This document shows positions 8,244 to 17,108 of a stretch of 64,000 nt of DNA, piece after piece. Position numbers and translations under genes: made by a program. Source of the DNA: Methanoculleus sp. (GTDB lineage Archaea; Halobacteriota; Methanomicrobia; Methanomicrobiales; Methanoculleaceae). Each line of letters starts with the position of its first letter. Position 1 is the stretch's first letter. The stretch is taken from assembly GCF_030019085.1 (NCBI RefSeq), contig NZ_JASEFJ010000004.1:52059-116058 (forward strand), given 5' to 3'. The notes under the pieces were generated by a model. The model was not told where the DNA came from, did not search any database, and worked only from the letters and a program-made list of their open reading frames with translations.

Positions 8244-10260
8244 GGCTGCGATACAGAAGATAAGGTTATCATGCAGCGGTTCAGCGCGAGAGGGAGGCGT
8301 GGCGGGGGTGGCCGCGACGGCACGTGAACGTGAAGTATCAACGTCCTGTAGCATGTGTCGTGAAGGGGTCTGCGTGATCCACGGCCCGGTCGTCGACCGC
8401 CGGGAGATCGCGGTCTTTATCGTCTCGGGTCTTCTGCTGCTCTTCGGGATAATTGCTGTCTATACCACCACCTGGACGCTCGCTGGAGCCCTGCTGCTGC
8501 TCGTTGCAGCGGTCGTATCCGGGCGCGATGTCCTGAAGACTGCGATCATCTCTCTTATCGAGTTCCGGTTCAGCATCGCGGTGCTCATCTCCATCGCTGC
8601 AGCGGGCGCATTTTTGATAGGGAATCCCGCCGAAGGGGCGACCGTGCTCTACCTCTATGCCATCGCTGAGTTCCTGGAGGAGTACGCCGCGGGGAGGGCT
8701 GAACGCTCGATAGCCTCGCTCCTGCAACTGGCACCACAGACGGCCCGGGTCAGGCGTGACGGTGCTGAGGTGACGGTCGGTGTTGAAGAGGTTGGTGTCG
8801 GGGAGATCGTGATCGTGAGACCGGGGGACGCCATCCCGCTCGATGGGGTCGTCGTTGCCGGCGGGTCGTCGGTCGATCAGGCTGCGATCACCGGTGAGAG
8901 CGTTCCGGTGGCAAAGGGTGCAGGAGACGCGGTCTACGCCGGGACGCAGTGCATCGAGGGCTACCTTGAGGTCCGGGTGACGAAACCGGTGAAGGAGAGC
9001 ACGATAGCCCGGGTTGCGGCGCTGGTCGAGGAGGCCCAGGCCCATCCCTCCCCCACAGAAACGTTCATCGAGCGGTTCTCCCGATACTACACGCCGGCCG
9101 TGATCTTCATCGCCGTCGTCCTGACGATCGTTCCTCCGGTTGCTCTTGGCGTGCCGTTCCTTGACGCGTTCTACAGGGCGCTCGTCCTGCTCGTCATCGC
9201 CTGCCCGTGTGCGCTTGCCATATCCACCCCGGTCTCGATGGTCTCCGGGATCACGACCGCGGCGCACAACGGCGTGCTGATCAAGGGTCGTGACGCCCTG
9301 GAAGCGGTTGGGCGCGCAAGGGTGATAGTCTTTGACAAGACCGGGACGCTCACAACCGGGAGGTTTGAGGTGGAGGACGTTGTGGGGTTCGGCGTTCCGG
9401 CGGAGGAGGTGCTTTCCATCGCTGCTTCACTTGAGTCGCGATCCGGACACCCGATCGCGGAGGCGATCCTCCGGCGTGCCGAAAAGGAGGGTCTCGTTCT
9501 CCATGAAGTCGATGAGTTCGTCTCGACTGCGGGAAAGGGCGTTCAGGGAAGGATCGGTGGCAGGGTCTACACGGTTGGAAACTCTGCACCATCTGCCGGT
9601 GAGGATACCGTAGAGTGGCGGTCGGTCTATGAACGGCTGGAGGCTGACGGAAAGACAGTCGTTCTCGTCGGGACTGTGTCAGGGGTTATCGGGCTTATAG
9701 CGCTCTCGGATGTCATCAAGGAAGACGCGCAGGCGACGGTTGCCGCTCTCAGGGCGCGTGGGATCCGGACGGTGATGCTCACCGGGGATAACGAGCGTGT
9801 CGGCGAGGCGGTGGCCCGGCGCATCGGGATCGATGAGTGTTATGCCGGTCTCCTCCCGGAGGAGAAGGTGACGATGGTCGAGCGGTTGATGGAGCGCTAC
9901 GGTATCGTGGTTATGGTCGGCGATGGTGTGAACGACGCCCCCGCACTTGCCCGGGCAAATGTGGGTGTGGCGATGGGGGCGATGGGCTCGGATGTTGCGA
10001 TAGAAGCCGCGGATATCGTCGTGATGGAAGATGAGGTCTCCCGTGTTGCCTACCTTGTATCTCTCTCGGAGAAGACGGTCTCGGTCGTCCGGCAGAACGT
10101 CACATCGGCGGTTGTCGTTAAACTCGGGATAGCCGCGCTTGCCATACTCGGCCTGGTCTCTCTCTGGGTGGCGGTGGCGGTCGGGGACATGGGGCTCTCG
10201 CTTGTGGTCATCGCAAACGCTCTCCGGATAGGTCGGCCGGGTGTGGACAATCCTTTATAG
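8242..10260 (+). CDS. Heavy-metal P1B-type ATPase (Zn/Cd/Pb type likely)
   Basis: Up to 672 aa; exports soft metal cations across the membrane. Signatures in order: actuator loop TGES, transmembrane CPC ion-binding motif (IACPCALAIS), phosphorylation motif DKTGTLT, the P1B-specific SGHP (SRSGHPIAEA), and hinge GDGVNDAPALA. There is no full HMA domain, only a short N-terminal Cys-rich patch CSMCREGVCVIHG that could bind metal. Several hydrophobic segments precede the TGES region and two follow the hinge. CPC plus the C-terminal helices suggests a Zn2+/Cd2+/Pb2+ exporter, though Cu+ cannot be excluded. The start is uncertain because a TATA-like box overlaps 8242; GTG 8308 may be the real start. 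Confidence 0.92.
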   Translation: MAAIQKIRLSCSGSAREGGVAGVAATAREREVSTSCSMCREGVCVIHGPVVDRREIAVFIVSGLLLLFGIIAVYTTTWTLAGALLLLVAAVVSGRDVLKTAIISLIEFRFSIAVLISIAAAGAFLIGNPAEGATVLYLYAIAEFLEEYAAGRAERSIASLLQLAPQTARVRRDGAEVTVGVEEVGVGEIVIVRPGDAIPLDGVVVAGGSSVDQAAITGESVPVAKGAGDAVYAGTQCIEGYLEVRVTKPVKESTIARVAALVEEAQAHPSPTETFIERFSRYYTPAVIFIAVVLTIVPPVALGVPFLDAFYRALVLLVIACPCALAISTPVSMVSGITTAAHNGVLIKGRDALEAVGRARVIVFDKTGTLTTGRFEVEDVVGFGVPAEEVLSIAASLESRSGHPIAEAILRRAEKEGLVLHEVDEFVSTAGKGVQGRIGGRVYTVGNSAPSAGEDTVEWRSVYERLEADGKTVVLVGTVSGVIGLIALSDVIKEDAQATVAALRARGIRTVMLTGDNERVGEAVARRIGIDECYAGLLPEEKVTMVERLMERYGIVVMVGDGVNDAPALARANVGVAMGAMGSDVAIEAADIVVMEDEVSRVAYLVSLSEKTVSVVRQNVTSAVVVKLGIAALAILGLVSLWVAVAVGDMGLSLVVIANALRIGRPGVDNPL

Positions 10261-10302
10261 TAGGGCCTCGGAAGACGAATATCTGGCAAAAAAGGAGAGG
10301 AT

Positions 10303-11166
10303 CTACTCAAAGAGGGAGGTCTTCTCCGGCGTCCATGCAGGGTCGATGAGAGAGAGGATTCGTGTTGTCGAGTCTGCGGTGTTCCTGGTCTCTTTTACCT
10401 GGTCTGGTCGGATGTGTGCGGCGCTCCCGGGAGAAACGCGTATCGTCTCTCCAAGTGGTGTTGAAACCTCGATCTCACCATCGATCACGTAGAGGAGGTC
10501 GGAAGAGCCGAGAATCCCGTCATATCTAAGATACCCGCCGGGGAGCAGTTCAACGTAGGCGATGCTGTAGTCGATCGGTGTTTCGGTCATGTTCATCAAC
10601 ACCGGATTGATCAGGGTGTGGACCGCCACTCCTGTTTCGAGGCTCCACTCCGTCCCCTCTCGCGGGTCGGCGACGACGAGCAGCGCACGGTCTGTTACCC
10701 CGTCGATCGCCCCGGGCGCGTCACCCAGGATCTCGACTGCAGGCGTAAAGGGTGGCTGGATCACGGTGATGTAACGGAGATCTGTCTCCCCCGCCTGTGC
10801 TATCGACTGCAGCATTCCTTCCGGCAGGAGGATGGTCTCTCCCTCGCGGACTTCTAATGTCTCGTTCTCACAGCAAATCTTAGCCTCACCATCGAGCACG
10901 TAAACGAGTTCTGTCGCATTGATAAGGCGGTGCGGCGGTGTCGCGTTGCCCGGTGCGATGACGACAAGGCCCATGCTGTAGTTTGTCTGAATCTGCGGGG
11001 TCTCCTCGCCGATGATCCCGGTATATGTTGCCTGACCGTCAAATATGGATACCGGGTCCGACGGCGCGATCAGGCTGACTCCAGCTTCCATCGGAGGTTT
11101 ATCTGTGGCAATACATCCGCTGGAGAGGAGGATAAAGGCGAGGATGAGAATGACAATCCTGTACAT
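10303..11166 (-). CDS. Exported bicupin lipoprotein
   Basis: Start placed at ATG 11166 (MYRIVILILAFILLSSGC), which gives a lipobox-type signal peptide with Cys 17; the ORF track extends 48 codons too far, into a dispersed repeat. The mature protein has two cupin domains. The first contains TPPHRLINATELVYVLDGEAKI and a downstream EGMLQSIAQAG segment; the second has LLYVIDGEIEVSTPLGE and GSAAHIRPDQVKE. The metal-binding histidines are only partly kept, so catalysis is uncertain and a sugar- or metal-binding role is possible. Probably anchored on the outer face of the membrane. It has no operon partner. Confidence 0.75.
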   Translation of the reverse strand: MYRIVILILAFILLSSGCIATDKPPMEAGVSLIAPSDPVSIFDGQATYTGIIGEETPQIQTNYSMGLVVIAPGNATPPHRLINATELVYVLDGEAKICCENETLEVREGETILLPEGMLQSIAQAGETDLRYITVIQPPFTPAVEILGDAPGAIDGVTDRALLVVADPREGTEWSLETGVAVHTLINPVLMNMTETPIDYSIAYVELLPGGYLRYDGILGSSDLLYVIDGEIEVSTPLGETIRVSPGSAAHIRPDQVKETRNTADSTTRILSLIDPAWTPEKTSLFE

Positions 11167-11187
11167 GCTGAAAGTTCTGCGGTGGAA

Positions 11188-11795
11188 GGATGAAAAATGT
11201 GTATCATCTGCGTTGCTGGCGGGCAATTGCCAGAAACACGGGGAAGACTCTGGATAAGACCCTTGCCGGGTGGTGTGGGGGTGGTCAGCGAATACTGTTC
11301 CAGGTAACACGTCAAGAGAGGGGAAGGGGCGTTCCGTCCCCTCCCCGTCAGCCCTACCCCACGGGGGTGGTTCTCCATCGATACCGTGTCCGGGAGTGCA
11401 TCTCCAGCACCAGGGTGGAACCTACCTTGCACGGCCATCCGGTTTATCGCCGATCACTGCCCGCCCCTTGAAGGGGCGGGAGGTGGCGGTGTTCTCCATC
11501 CAGGGAAGAAAGTGTCTGTGTGACACGATGAGACAGGGGCGATTCTCCATGGATACACTGCTCTGCAGGTATCTCTGCTGGTATCAACACAACTCCATCA
11601 CCGGGATCCTGTTTCTGCCCCTCGCCCCCGGGGTGGAGAAAGCGAACCTTCGCTTTATGTGGAGTCGCCGAACCGTGGTGCTCCGGGAGCAGACTACCTG
11701 CCGCAATGCCCGGGTAGATGAGGGTAGGGCCCTGCAAAGTATGTTTGAACAGCTTATTTACGAGAATCATGCTATTATTTCTGGATAATTGTAAA
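11188..11795 (+). repeat. Dispersed intergenic repeat, copy 1
   Basis: Closely similar to 63700-64000 on the same strand (for example GGAGTGCATCTCCAGCACC and the 70 bases after it) and to the reverse complement of 48165-48725. It contains a GC-rich hairpin GCCCGCCCC-ttga-AGGGGCGGG near 11460. Short ORFs on either strand have no family signature. The copy begins about 20 bp before the cupin start codon, so it probably supplies or displaces that gene's promoter. Confidence 0.85.
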
Positions 11796-12175
11796 AATAC
11801 CGCTGTTGTGATTGTACTTCTGGAAGGGGCGACCATCACACCTGGCGTTAACGCGAAGACGAAGACTCGAAAGGTGGCTGAATGGTGAAATCTTGAGGGG
11901 GCCATAAACAAGATCGCCACCTTCGAATCCTCTTGAACAAATGACCGGTGTCTGAAACGCTGACGATGGTGGTCCCTCTCCAGATCATCGACCGCCACCG
12001 TGACCCATGATACCCGGCCCCCCGTGATTCTGGGGTGTGGCCGATAGGGTCTTTACAGAGACCGGTAGGAGATCCCGTAATGACCATGCCACCATCCAGT
12101 TTACTGAACTAACCAGGGAGCTCAATGCGCTCAAATAGGGGATGAAGGAGAGTATCAGGTCGAGGTGAAGTATCC
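11796..12175. other. Gene-free stretch after repeat copy 1
   Basis: No convincing coding signal. A short in-frame tail ending FTELTRELNALK-stop (about 12090-12140) reads like a helical protein end, but no intact upstream part exists. It may be a decayed gene remnant. The bases GAGGTGAAG just before 12176 are the ribosome site for the next gene. Confidence 0.4.
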
Positions 12176-13000
12176 ATGAAGAAGATTACTGCCACTCAGA
12201 TCAGCATGCTGCTGATCGCTGTTACCCTGCTGGCCCCTGCGGTGCAGGCCGCGCTGGTGGTCGATGCAGGTGAAGACCGTAGCGTGCTTGCCGGCGAACC
12301 GGTAACCGTTATTGCGACCTGCAGCGACACGGACGGTATCGATCTGCTGAACCTCTCAGCCTTCATCGACTGGGGCACAGTGAGAAGCCCTGTAGAGATT
12401 GTGGCAGGCGACGAGAAGAACGCAACCATCCATGCAACCCACAGGTACCCGGTTGCAGGTATCTACACGGTCACTGTGACGGTTGAGAACAACGTTACCG
12501 GCATCGTGGCCACCGATTCCCTGAACGTGACAGTGAACCCGCAGACAGCGGGGGTGAAGGTGGCCCCGGGAGTCCTGAACCAGAAGAGCAGAGGTCTCAT
12601 GACAATCTTTGTCGGCGTCTCTGAGTGGCTCGGGTTTGCCGAAACCGGCGACACAAACGTGACGATGGCGGATCCATCGACATTTACAATCGGAAACGCA
12701 ACCCCCACAAAGGTCAACTACTCTATGAAGGATGGCGGCACGTTCATCCTGAAGTATCGGCAGGCGGACGTTGCGCCCCTGGCGGGCGATGGCAACCTGA
12801 CCATTAACGGCAGCGCGGTGACCGGGGATGGTTACGTCACGGTCGTTGGCAGGGGTGCCGTCTCTCTCATCAAGCCCGGTAACAGGAAGGGACCGGCGTC
12901 CGGCAACCCCGATGATGGGTATCCCCTGATAGAGAGGGTGAGGGAGAAGACGAAGGACCAGACCAAAATGCGTGACCGCGAACGTATTTCCGGTACCTGA
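12176..13000 (+). CDS. Exported PKD-like domain protein
   Basis: 274 aa. The N-terminus is a Sec signal peptide (MKKITATQISMLLIAV... with AVQAA at the cleavage site). Residues about 25-125 form a PKD-type beta-sandwich: VVDAGEDRSVLAGEPV, then HRYPVAGIYTVTVTVENNV and DSLNVTV. The rest repeats short beta-rich, Asn/Thr-rich segments and ends in a charged tail with no membrane anchor. PKD proteins are common in methanogen cell surfaces and mediate protein or polysaccharide contacts. The start has a good ribosome site (GAGGTGAAG). No ligand can be named. Confidence 0.75.
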   Translation: MKKITATQISMLLIAVTLLAPAVQAALVVDAGEDRSVLAGEPVTVIATCSDTDGIDLLNLSAFIDWGTVRSPVEIVAGDEKNATIHATHRYPVAGIYTVTVTVENNVTGIVATDSLNVTVNPQTAGVKVAPGVLNQKSRGLMTIFVGVSEWLGFAETGDTNVTMADPSTFTIGNATPTKVNYSMKDGGTFILKYRQADVAPLAGDGNLTINGSAVTGDGYVTVVGRGAVSLIKPGNRKGPASGNPDDGYPLIERVREKTKDQTKMRDRERISGT

Positions 13001-13091
13001 TCAGGCGGGGGGCAGGGCGCCATCTTCGCGGGTTCGGTGTCGCCTGCCCGGATCAACCCATTTATCGTTTCTGCTGCCAGAGATAAATCAC

Positions 13092-13445
13092 ATGGGGCGC
13101 TACGCCAGCGGCGATGTCGTTTTGGCCTCCGTGCGCATCGGAGACGGCGGTGAGCGGAAGGTACGCCCGGTGGTGGTCATAACAGGGGGAGAGAGGGGAC
13201 GGTTGCTGGTCTGCCCGGTCTCGAGCGGCCCGTCCAGCGATGGTATCTCGATCCCGATCTCGCTTAACGACTTTGCCATTGGTGGACTCGACCTCTTTAC
13301 GGAGAGCTACGTCCTGGCCGCACATCCTGTAACCATCCGGGCGGGGGACGTCGCCGGTAAGAAAGGCTCGCTTCTGCCCGGGACGCTTGCTGTCATCCGG
13401 GAGGCCATGACACGGGTGCACGGGACGGCCGGGCGCCACCGTTGA
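13092..13445 (+). CDS. MazF/PemK-like protein, no antitoxin seen
   Basis: 117 aa from ATG 13092; the track ORF starts 40 codons too early. The N-terminus (YASGDVVLASVRIGDGGERKVRPVVVITG) has the MazF/PemK fold signature, a G-D-[IV]-V strand followed by the K/R-RP-V-V strand. The later part (LLPGTLAVIREAMTRVHG) fits the C-terminal helix region. MazF proteins are sequence-specific RNA endonucleases normally paired with a small upstream antitoxin. Here the upstream gene is an exported PKD protein 91 bp away and the downstream one a nitroreductase, so no antitoxin is visible. It may be solitary, inactive or repurposed. Confidence 0.7.
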   Translation: MGRYASGDVVLASVRIGDGGERKVRPVVVITGGERGRLLVCPVSSGPSSDGISIPISLNDFAIGGLDLFTESYVLAAHPVTIRAGDVAGKKGSLLPGTLAVIREAMTRVHGTAGRHR

Positions 13446-13507
13446 GACGCAGATCGCCGGTGACGGTATCGCGATCGTGAGCGGAAGTATCAGGACAGGG
13501 TGCAGGG

Positions 13508-13515
13508 TATAAATA
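13508..13515 (+). promoter_or_regulatory. TATA box of the nitroreductase gene
   Basis: TATAAATA, close to the archaeal consensus, 31 bp before ATG 13539. Transcription would start almost at the ATG. This argues for 13539 rather than the track start 13500, which lies before the box. Confidence 0.65.
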
Positions 13516-13538
13516 CCGTCGGCGGTTACCGGTGTACC

Positions 13539-14123
13539 ATGCAGACAGATAGAGAGTCCACGGTCTTCTCCGTGATCCGGGATCGTCGGAGCATTCGCAA
13601 CTACGCCGACCGGGACGTTCCGGGTGATGTATTGCAGAGTATCATCGCTGCGGGCATTGAGGCCCCCACCGCGATGGGGCTTCAGCCCTGGCGGTTTGTG
13701 GTTGTGAAAGACCGCGACCTGATGCAGCGGGTCTCAGACTATTGCAGACCGATCCTGGCAGAGATAGTCAGCAGCGCGGGCGGCCCGGGTTCAGAGGAGT
13801 TTCTGGCAGTGCTCAGGAGTCCTGAGTTCAACCTCTTCCACAACGCCCCCGTGCTGGTTCTTGTTCTCAGCGCAAAGGAGGCACAATCAGGTATCATAGA
13901 CTGCGCACTCTGTGCAGAGAACATGATGCTCGCCGCCTGGGCGCTTGGAATCGGGAGTTGCTGGATCGGTTCTGCGACAATAGTCGAGAAGAACCCGGAC
14001 CTCCTTGCAGAGTTAAAGGTTCCAGGCGACTACCGCATAGTGGCACCGCTGGTCTTCGGGTATCCCGCCACCCTCCCGCCGAAACCGGCACGACGTGAAC
14101 CGGTGATAACCTGGATCCCGTGA
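13539..14123 (+). CDS. Nitroreductase-family FMN oxidoreductase
   Basis: 194 aa. The family start VIRDRRSIRNYADRDVP is the FMN-phosphate-binding R-R-S-x-R motif, followed by IIAAGIEAPTAMGLQPWRFVVVKD. Later GIGSCWIGSA and PLVFGYPA complete the fold. Members use reduced nicotinamide or, in methanogens, possibly F420H2 or ferredoxin to reduce nitro groups, quinones or flavin-like substrates. Start chosen at ATG 13539 because a TATA box sits just upstream. Natural substrate unknown. Confidence 0.88.
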   Translation: MQTDRESTVFSVIRDRRSIRNYADRDVPGDVLQSIIAAGIEAPTAMGLQPWRFVVVKDRDLMQRVSDYCRPILAEIVSSAGGPGSEEFLAVLRSPEFNLFHNAPVLVLVLSAKEAQSGIIDCALCAENMMLAAWALGIGSCWIGSATIVEKNPDLLAELKVPGDYRIVAPLVFGYPATLPPKPARREPVITWIP

Positions 14124-14279
14124 TACCCTGGCCGCCTGAAAGCCGCGTATAGCTGGCACTGTGGGGCGGGCACCCCCTCTCAACACCGCCCCCCCTTTAT
14201 TCTCCCGCCGGGACCAGCCTCAAACGGCATGCAGATATCCCGGCACGAAGAGAACAATTAACGCTGGAGTGGCCAGGAG

Positions 14280-14828
14280 ATGCTGGATCAGGAGTTTAAA
14301 CGGATTGGAGACCGCCTCTTTTCAGAGGGACTGGTCGGTGCAAATTTCGGGAATATGAGCGTTCGGGCAGAGGGGGAGGCAGGGTTTCGCATCACCAGGA
14401 CCGGCGCGTACCTCGATTCAGGTGAGATGCCCGTCTTCGTGCCCTATGAAGGCAATGCCCCTCCGGAGGCCTCGAGCGAGTACCGCGTCCACCGGGCGGT
14501 ATATAGGGCGACCCCGCACCGTGCAATCGTCCACGCGCACCCCGTCCACGCCGTCGCTGCATCGCTCGATCTCGAGGTCATCCGGCCCGCCGACAGCGAG
14601 GGGAGACTGCTCTGCCCGGAGATCCCGGTTGTGACCGGGGAGCCTGGAACTGACGAGATCGCAAAAAACGTTGCCGAAGCGCTCTTTCGCGGGAATATCG
14701 TCATGGTCCGGGGGCACGGCACGTTTGCCGCCGGAAAAACGCTGGATGAAGCGTATATCTACACCTCAATCGCCGAGTATGCCTGCCGGATCCTCATCCT
14801 ATCGGGGAGGCTTCGGGGGGTTGCGTAA
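14280..14828 (+). CDS. Class II aldolase/adducin family (fuculose-phosphate aldolase-like)
   Basis: 182 aa, zinc-dependent aldolase fold. Visible parts: GANFGNMSVR (substrate phosphate loop), SSEYRVHRAVY (the catalytic Glu region), the metal ligands HAHP in AIVHAHPVHAV, and a third ligand region VMVRGHGTFAAG with its His. Fuculose-1-phosphate aldolase homologues in methanogens make or cleave hydroxyaldehydes such as lactaldehyde for coenzyme synthesis. The exact substrate is inferred only. The 3' end overlaps the convergent glycosyltransferase by 30 bp. Confidence 0.88.
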   Translation: MLDQEFKRIGDRLFSEGLVGANFGNMSVRAEGEAGFRITRTGAYLDSGEMPVFVPYEGNAPPEASSEYRVHRAVYRATPHRAIVHAHPVHAVAASLDLEVIRPADSEGRLLCPEIPVVTGEPGTDEIAKNVAEALFRGNIVMVRGHGTFAAGKTLDEAYIYTSIAEYACRILILSGRLRGVA

Positions 14829-15725
14829 CTGCTCGATCTGGCGTATCGTCTCGCGATGAAACCCGAGCAGCATGTCGCTTATAACCCCGAACATGAACAT
14901 CTGGAATCCCATCATGATCAGCAGGACGGTAAGGATTGTGAGCGGCAGGTGCTCGATGTTCTTGAACCACTCGAGAACCACGTAGACGCCGATGATCCCG
15001 CCTATGATCGATATAAAGAGCCCGATGATCCCGAAGTAAAAGATCGGGTTGTTCATCTTCGCAAGACGGTATATGGTCGAGAAGATCCGGATCCCGTCCT
15101 GGAGCGGGTTTAACTTGGTGACAGTCCCCGGCCTTGCGCGGTAGCGAACGGGGACGACCGCTACTCGCTGCCCCATTCTAACCGCCTCAACCGCCATCTC
15201 CGTCTCGATCTCAAATCCTGCCTCTTTAAGGTTCATCTGCCGGATCGAGCGGAGTGTAAAAGCGCGGTAGCCCGAGAGGATATCGTGTAGATCCTTGCCG
15301 TGGGCGATCCTGAAGACCAGGTTGAGGATCTGGTTACCAAGGTGGTTCAACCTCGTGAACGCCCCTTTCTCCGGACAGGCCAGGCGGTCTCCGATGACGT
15401 GGTCAAACCCCCGCCCGAGAGGTTCGAGCACCCTCTCCGCATCATCCGGCGAGTAGGTGCCGTCGCCGTCGAGCATCAGCACGTAGGGTTTATCTATAAT
15501 CTCCAGAGCCTCCATTATGGCGTTGCCCTTACCCTTCCCCGTCTGCGTCCGCACAACCGCTCCCGCTTCGCGTGCTATCTCGGGTGTCCCGTCGGTGCTG
15601 TTTCCATCAATTACAAGGATATGCTCATAACCGCGCTCCCTGAACCCTCTGACCAGGTCACCGATCGTCGGGGCCTCGTTCAGCGTCGGGATGAGGACGC
15701 AGACCTCACCGCGCTCGATGCTCAT
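14799..15725 (-). CDS. GT2 glycosyltransferase, AglJ/dolichol-phosphate sugar type
   Basis: 308 aa from ATG 15725 (MSIERGEVCVLIPTLNEAPTI). GT-A fold features: IPTLNEAPTIGDLV, ILVIDGNSTDGT and the metal-binding DGDGTYS. The YRAFTLRSI and acidic E-I-E-T-E segment match polyprenyl-phosphate sugar transferases. The C-terminus has two to three transmembrane helices (FYFGIIGLFISIIGGIIGVY..., LTILTVLLIMMGFQMFMFG). This is the layout of AglJ, which loads the first sugar on dolichol phosphate for N-glycosylation of S-layer proteins and archaella. No other agl genes are adjacent. Confidence 0.88.
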   Translation of the reverse strand: MSIERGEVCVLIPTLNEAPTIGDLVRGFRERGYEHILVIDGNSTDGTPEIAREAGAVVRTQTGKGKGNAIMEALEIIDKPYVLMLDGDGTYSPDDAERVLEPLGRGFDHVIGDRLACPEKGAFTRLNHLGNQILNLVFRIAHGKDLHDILSGYRAFTLRSIRQMNLKEAGFEIETEMAVEAVRMGQRVAVVPVRYRARPGTVTKLNPLQDGIRIFSTIYRLAKMNNPIFYFGIIGLFISIIGGIIGVYVVLEWFKNIEHLPLTILTVLLIMMGFQMFMFGVISDMLLGFHRETIRQIEQLRNPPKPPR

Positions 15726-15766
15726 CGAATGTACTATATCCCGGTCGGCAACAATAAGCACTTCGT

Positions 15767-16360
15767 ATGCACATAGCCAAACCGGGGCTCCGCGCTCTCG
15801 GGATCGCGGAGAGTTACACCGGCCGCGAATACTCCACGCTTGCCGGTGTGGTCATGCGTAAGGATCTCCGGATCGACGGCGTTGGTTTTGCCCGGGTGAC
15901 CGTCGGAGGCATGGACGCCACCGATGCGGTTATTCGGCTCTACAGGCGCCTTTCCCGACGGGATATCAACTTCCTGATGATCGGTGGAAACGTCATCGCC
16001 TGGTATAACATAATCGACCCGGTGACGGTGCACGAGGCGACCGGTCTCCCTGTGATCATCGTCACATACGAGGACTCGGAGGGGCTCGAGGAGGATATCC
16101 GCCGTTACTTCCCCGGCGACGATGCACGACTCGCTGCATACCGAAGGCTCGGTGAGAGGATGCCGGTCGGGCTGCGGTCCGGCTACACCCTATTCATCCG
16201 CTCCTGCGGCATTGCAGAGGAAGATGCCGCACGGCTCTGCAACAACTTCACCTACGAGGGGAGGGTGCCCGAACCTGTCCGTGTGGCGCGGCTCATCGCC
16301 AGAGGTCTCGTCCGATCCTCAGGAACTCCCGGGCCCGCCCCTGACTACCATGACCGTTGA
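15767..16360 (+). CDS. DUF99 family protein (endonuclease dU-like)
   Basis: 197 aa. The family hallmark start KPGLRALGIAESY and the later GGMDATDAVIRLY, GGNVIAWYNIID and LPVIIVTYEDSEGLE segments identify DUF99, an archaeal family. A Pyrococcus member has been described as a deoxyuridine-specific endonuclease with an endonuclease V-like fold; function here is inferred from that. It is divergent from the glycosyltransferase gene across only 41 bp, and its end overlaps the convergent UspA gene by 42 bp. Confidence 0.88.
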   Translation: MHIAKPGLRALGIAESYTGREYSTLAGVVMRKDLRIDGVGFARVTVGGMDATDAVIRLYRRLSRRDINFLMIGGNVIAWYNIIDPVTVHEATGLPVIIVTYEDSEGLEEDIRRYFPGDDARLAAYRRLGERMPVGLRSGYTLFIRSCGIAEEDAARLCNNFTYEGRVPEPVRVARLIARGLVRSSGTPGPAPDYHDR

Positions 16361-16780
16361 GGTTGCGTGATCGACAACGTATGAGCCGGTGCTCCCCAGG
16401 AATAGCCGGCCGAGCCTGCCCTTGCCGTGTGATCCAACGACTATCAGGTCGGCACCGACCTCCCGCGCAAGTGCGATGATCTCCGCTCCCGGGTGGCCTA
16501 CCTGCTTGTGGGTGGTTATCGGGACACCGACGGCGGCTGCGGTCTTCTCCGCGTCGGCCAGGATCTCGTCGGCCTCCCGCTCCAGGGCGTCAAGGAGGGC
16601 CTGCTGGGCAATATCAGGGGGAGGGAGATCGCTCAGGACCAGTGCGGGGTAGACAGCGGTCTGGATGACGTGCACGGCGTGCACCGGGATCTCCATGGCG
16701 CGGGCGATGGCAAGCCCCTGCTCAAGCGCCTTCTGGCCGATATCCGAGCCATCGACTGCCACGAGTATCGATCTGAACAT
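16319..16780 (-). CDS. Universal stress protein, UspA family
   Basis: 153 aa, single Usp domain. The ATP-binding signature is present near the C-terminus: VGSHGKGRLGRLFLGSTG, matching G-x2-G-x9-G-[ST], followed by VVDHATSTVMVVR. The N-terminus MFRSILVAVDGSDIGQKALE is typical. It therefore probably binds ATP. Role is usually in stress or energy-status response; no partner gene is linked. Confidence 0.92.
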   Translation of the reverse strand: MFRSILVAVDGSDIGQKALEQGLAIARAMEIPVHAVHVIQTAVYPALVLSDLPPPDIAQQALLDALEREADEILADAEKTAAAVGVPITTHKQVGHPGAEIIALAREVGADLIVVGSHGKGRLGRLFLGSTGSYVVDHATSTVMVVRGGPGSS

Positions 16781-16849
16781 GCCTCTCTCTAAGAACGTCC
16801 CGGTAGAAAAAGTATGGGGAACGGTATTTTACTTGAGGAGACCGGCGCC

Positions 16850-17062
16850 TCCCGCCCGCTCCCTCCCCTCCTCGGGCGGACAGCGAATGGCGATAGGCCC
16901 GGAAGGCCGTGTCCTGAGGTGGAATAAGACGATCCGGAGGTTGTCTCTCCCTGGAGACCGTATCTATGAAGAATCACCATCCGGGGAGGGGGCGGAACGG
17001 CCCCCCGCCAATGTCTTGACGTGTCAGCAGGATGTATTCAGATGCTGGATTGTAAGGAGCCA
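16850..17062 (-). repeat. Dispersed intergenic repeat, copy 2 (partial)
   Basis: Shares ordered blocks with 48430-48625 on the same strand: GCGATAGGCCCGG, AGACGATCC, a GGAGACCGTATCTATG-like block, GGGGAGGGGGCGGAAC and GTCTTGACGTGTCA. More diverged and shorter than copies 1, 4 and 6. It fills the 328-bp gap between the UspA gene and the pilin-like gene; nothing else was seen there. Confidence 0.75.
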
Positions 17063-17108
17063 ACCACCCCTTCCCCCGGTCTATGCATCTCCACCATCTT
17101 TGAGTCTT

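Noticed and set aside
8271-8330. ATG at 8271 as start of a leader peptide before the P-type ATPase
   Set aside because: Yields an 18-codon Gly/Arg-rich peptide with no metal-binding residues; more likely chance.
11460-11480. GC-rich hairpins in the repeats as CRISPR repeats or terminators
   Set aside because: No regular spacer-repeat pattern, and no U-run follows the stems.
14161-14358. 65-aa ORF upstream of the class II aldolase
   Set aside because: Pro/Arg-rich, no ribosome site, overlaps the aldolase start in another frame.
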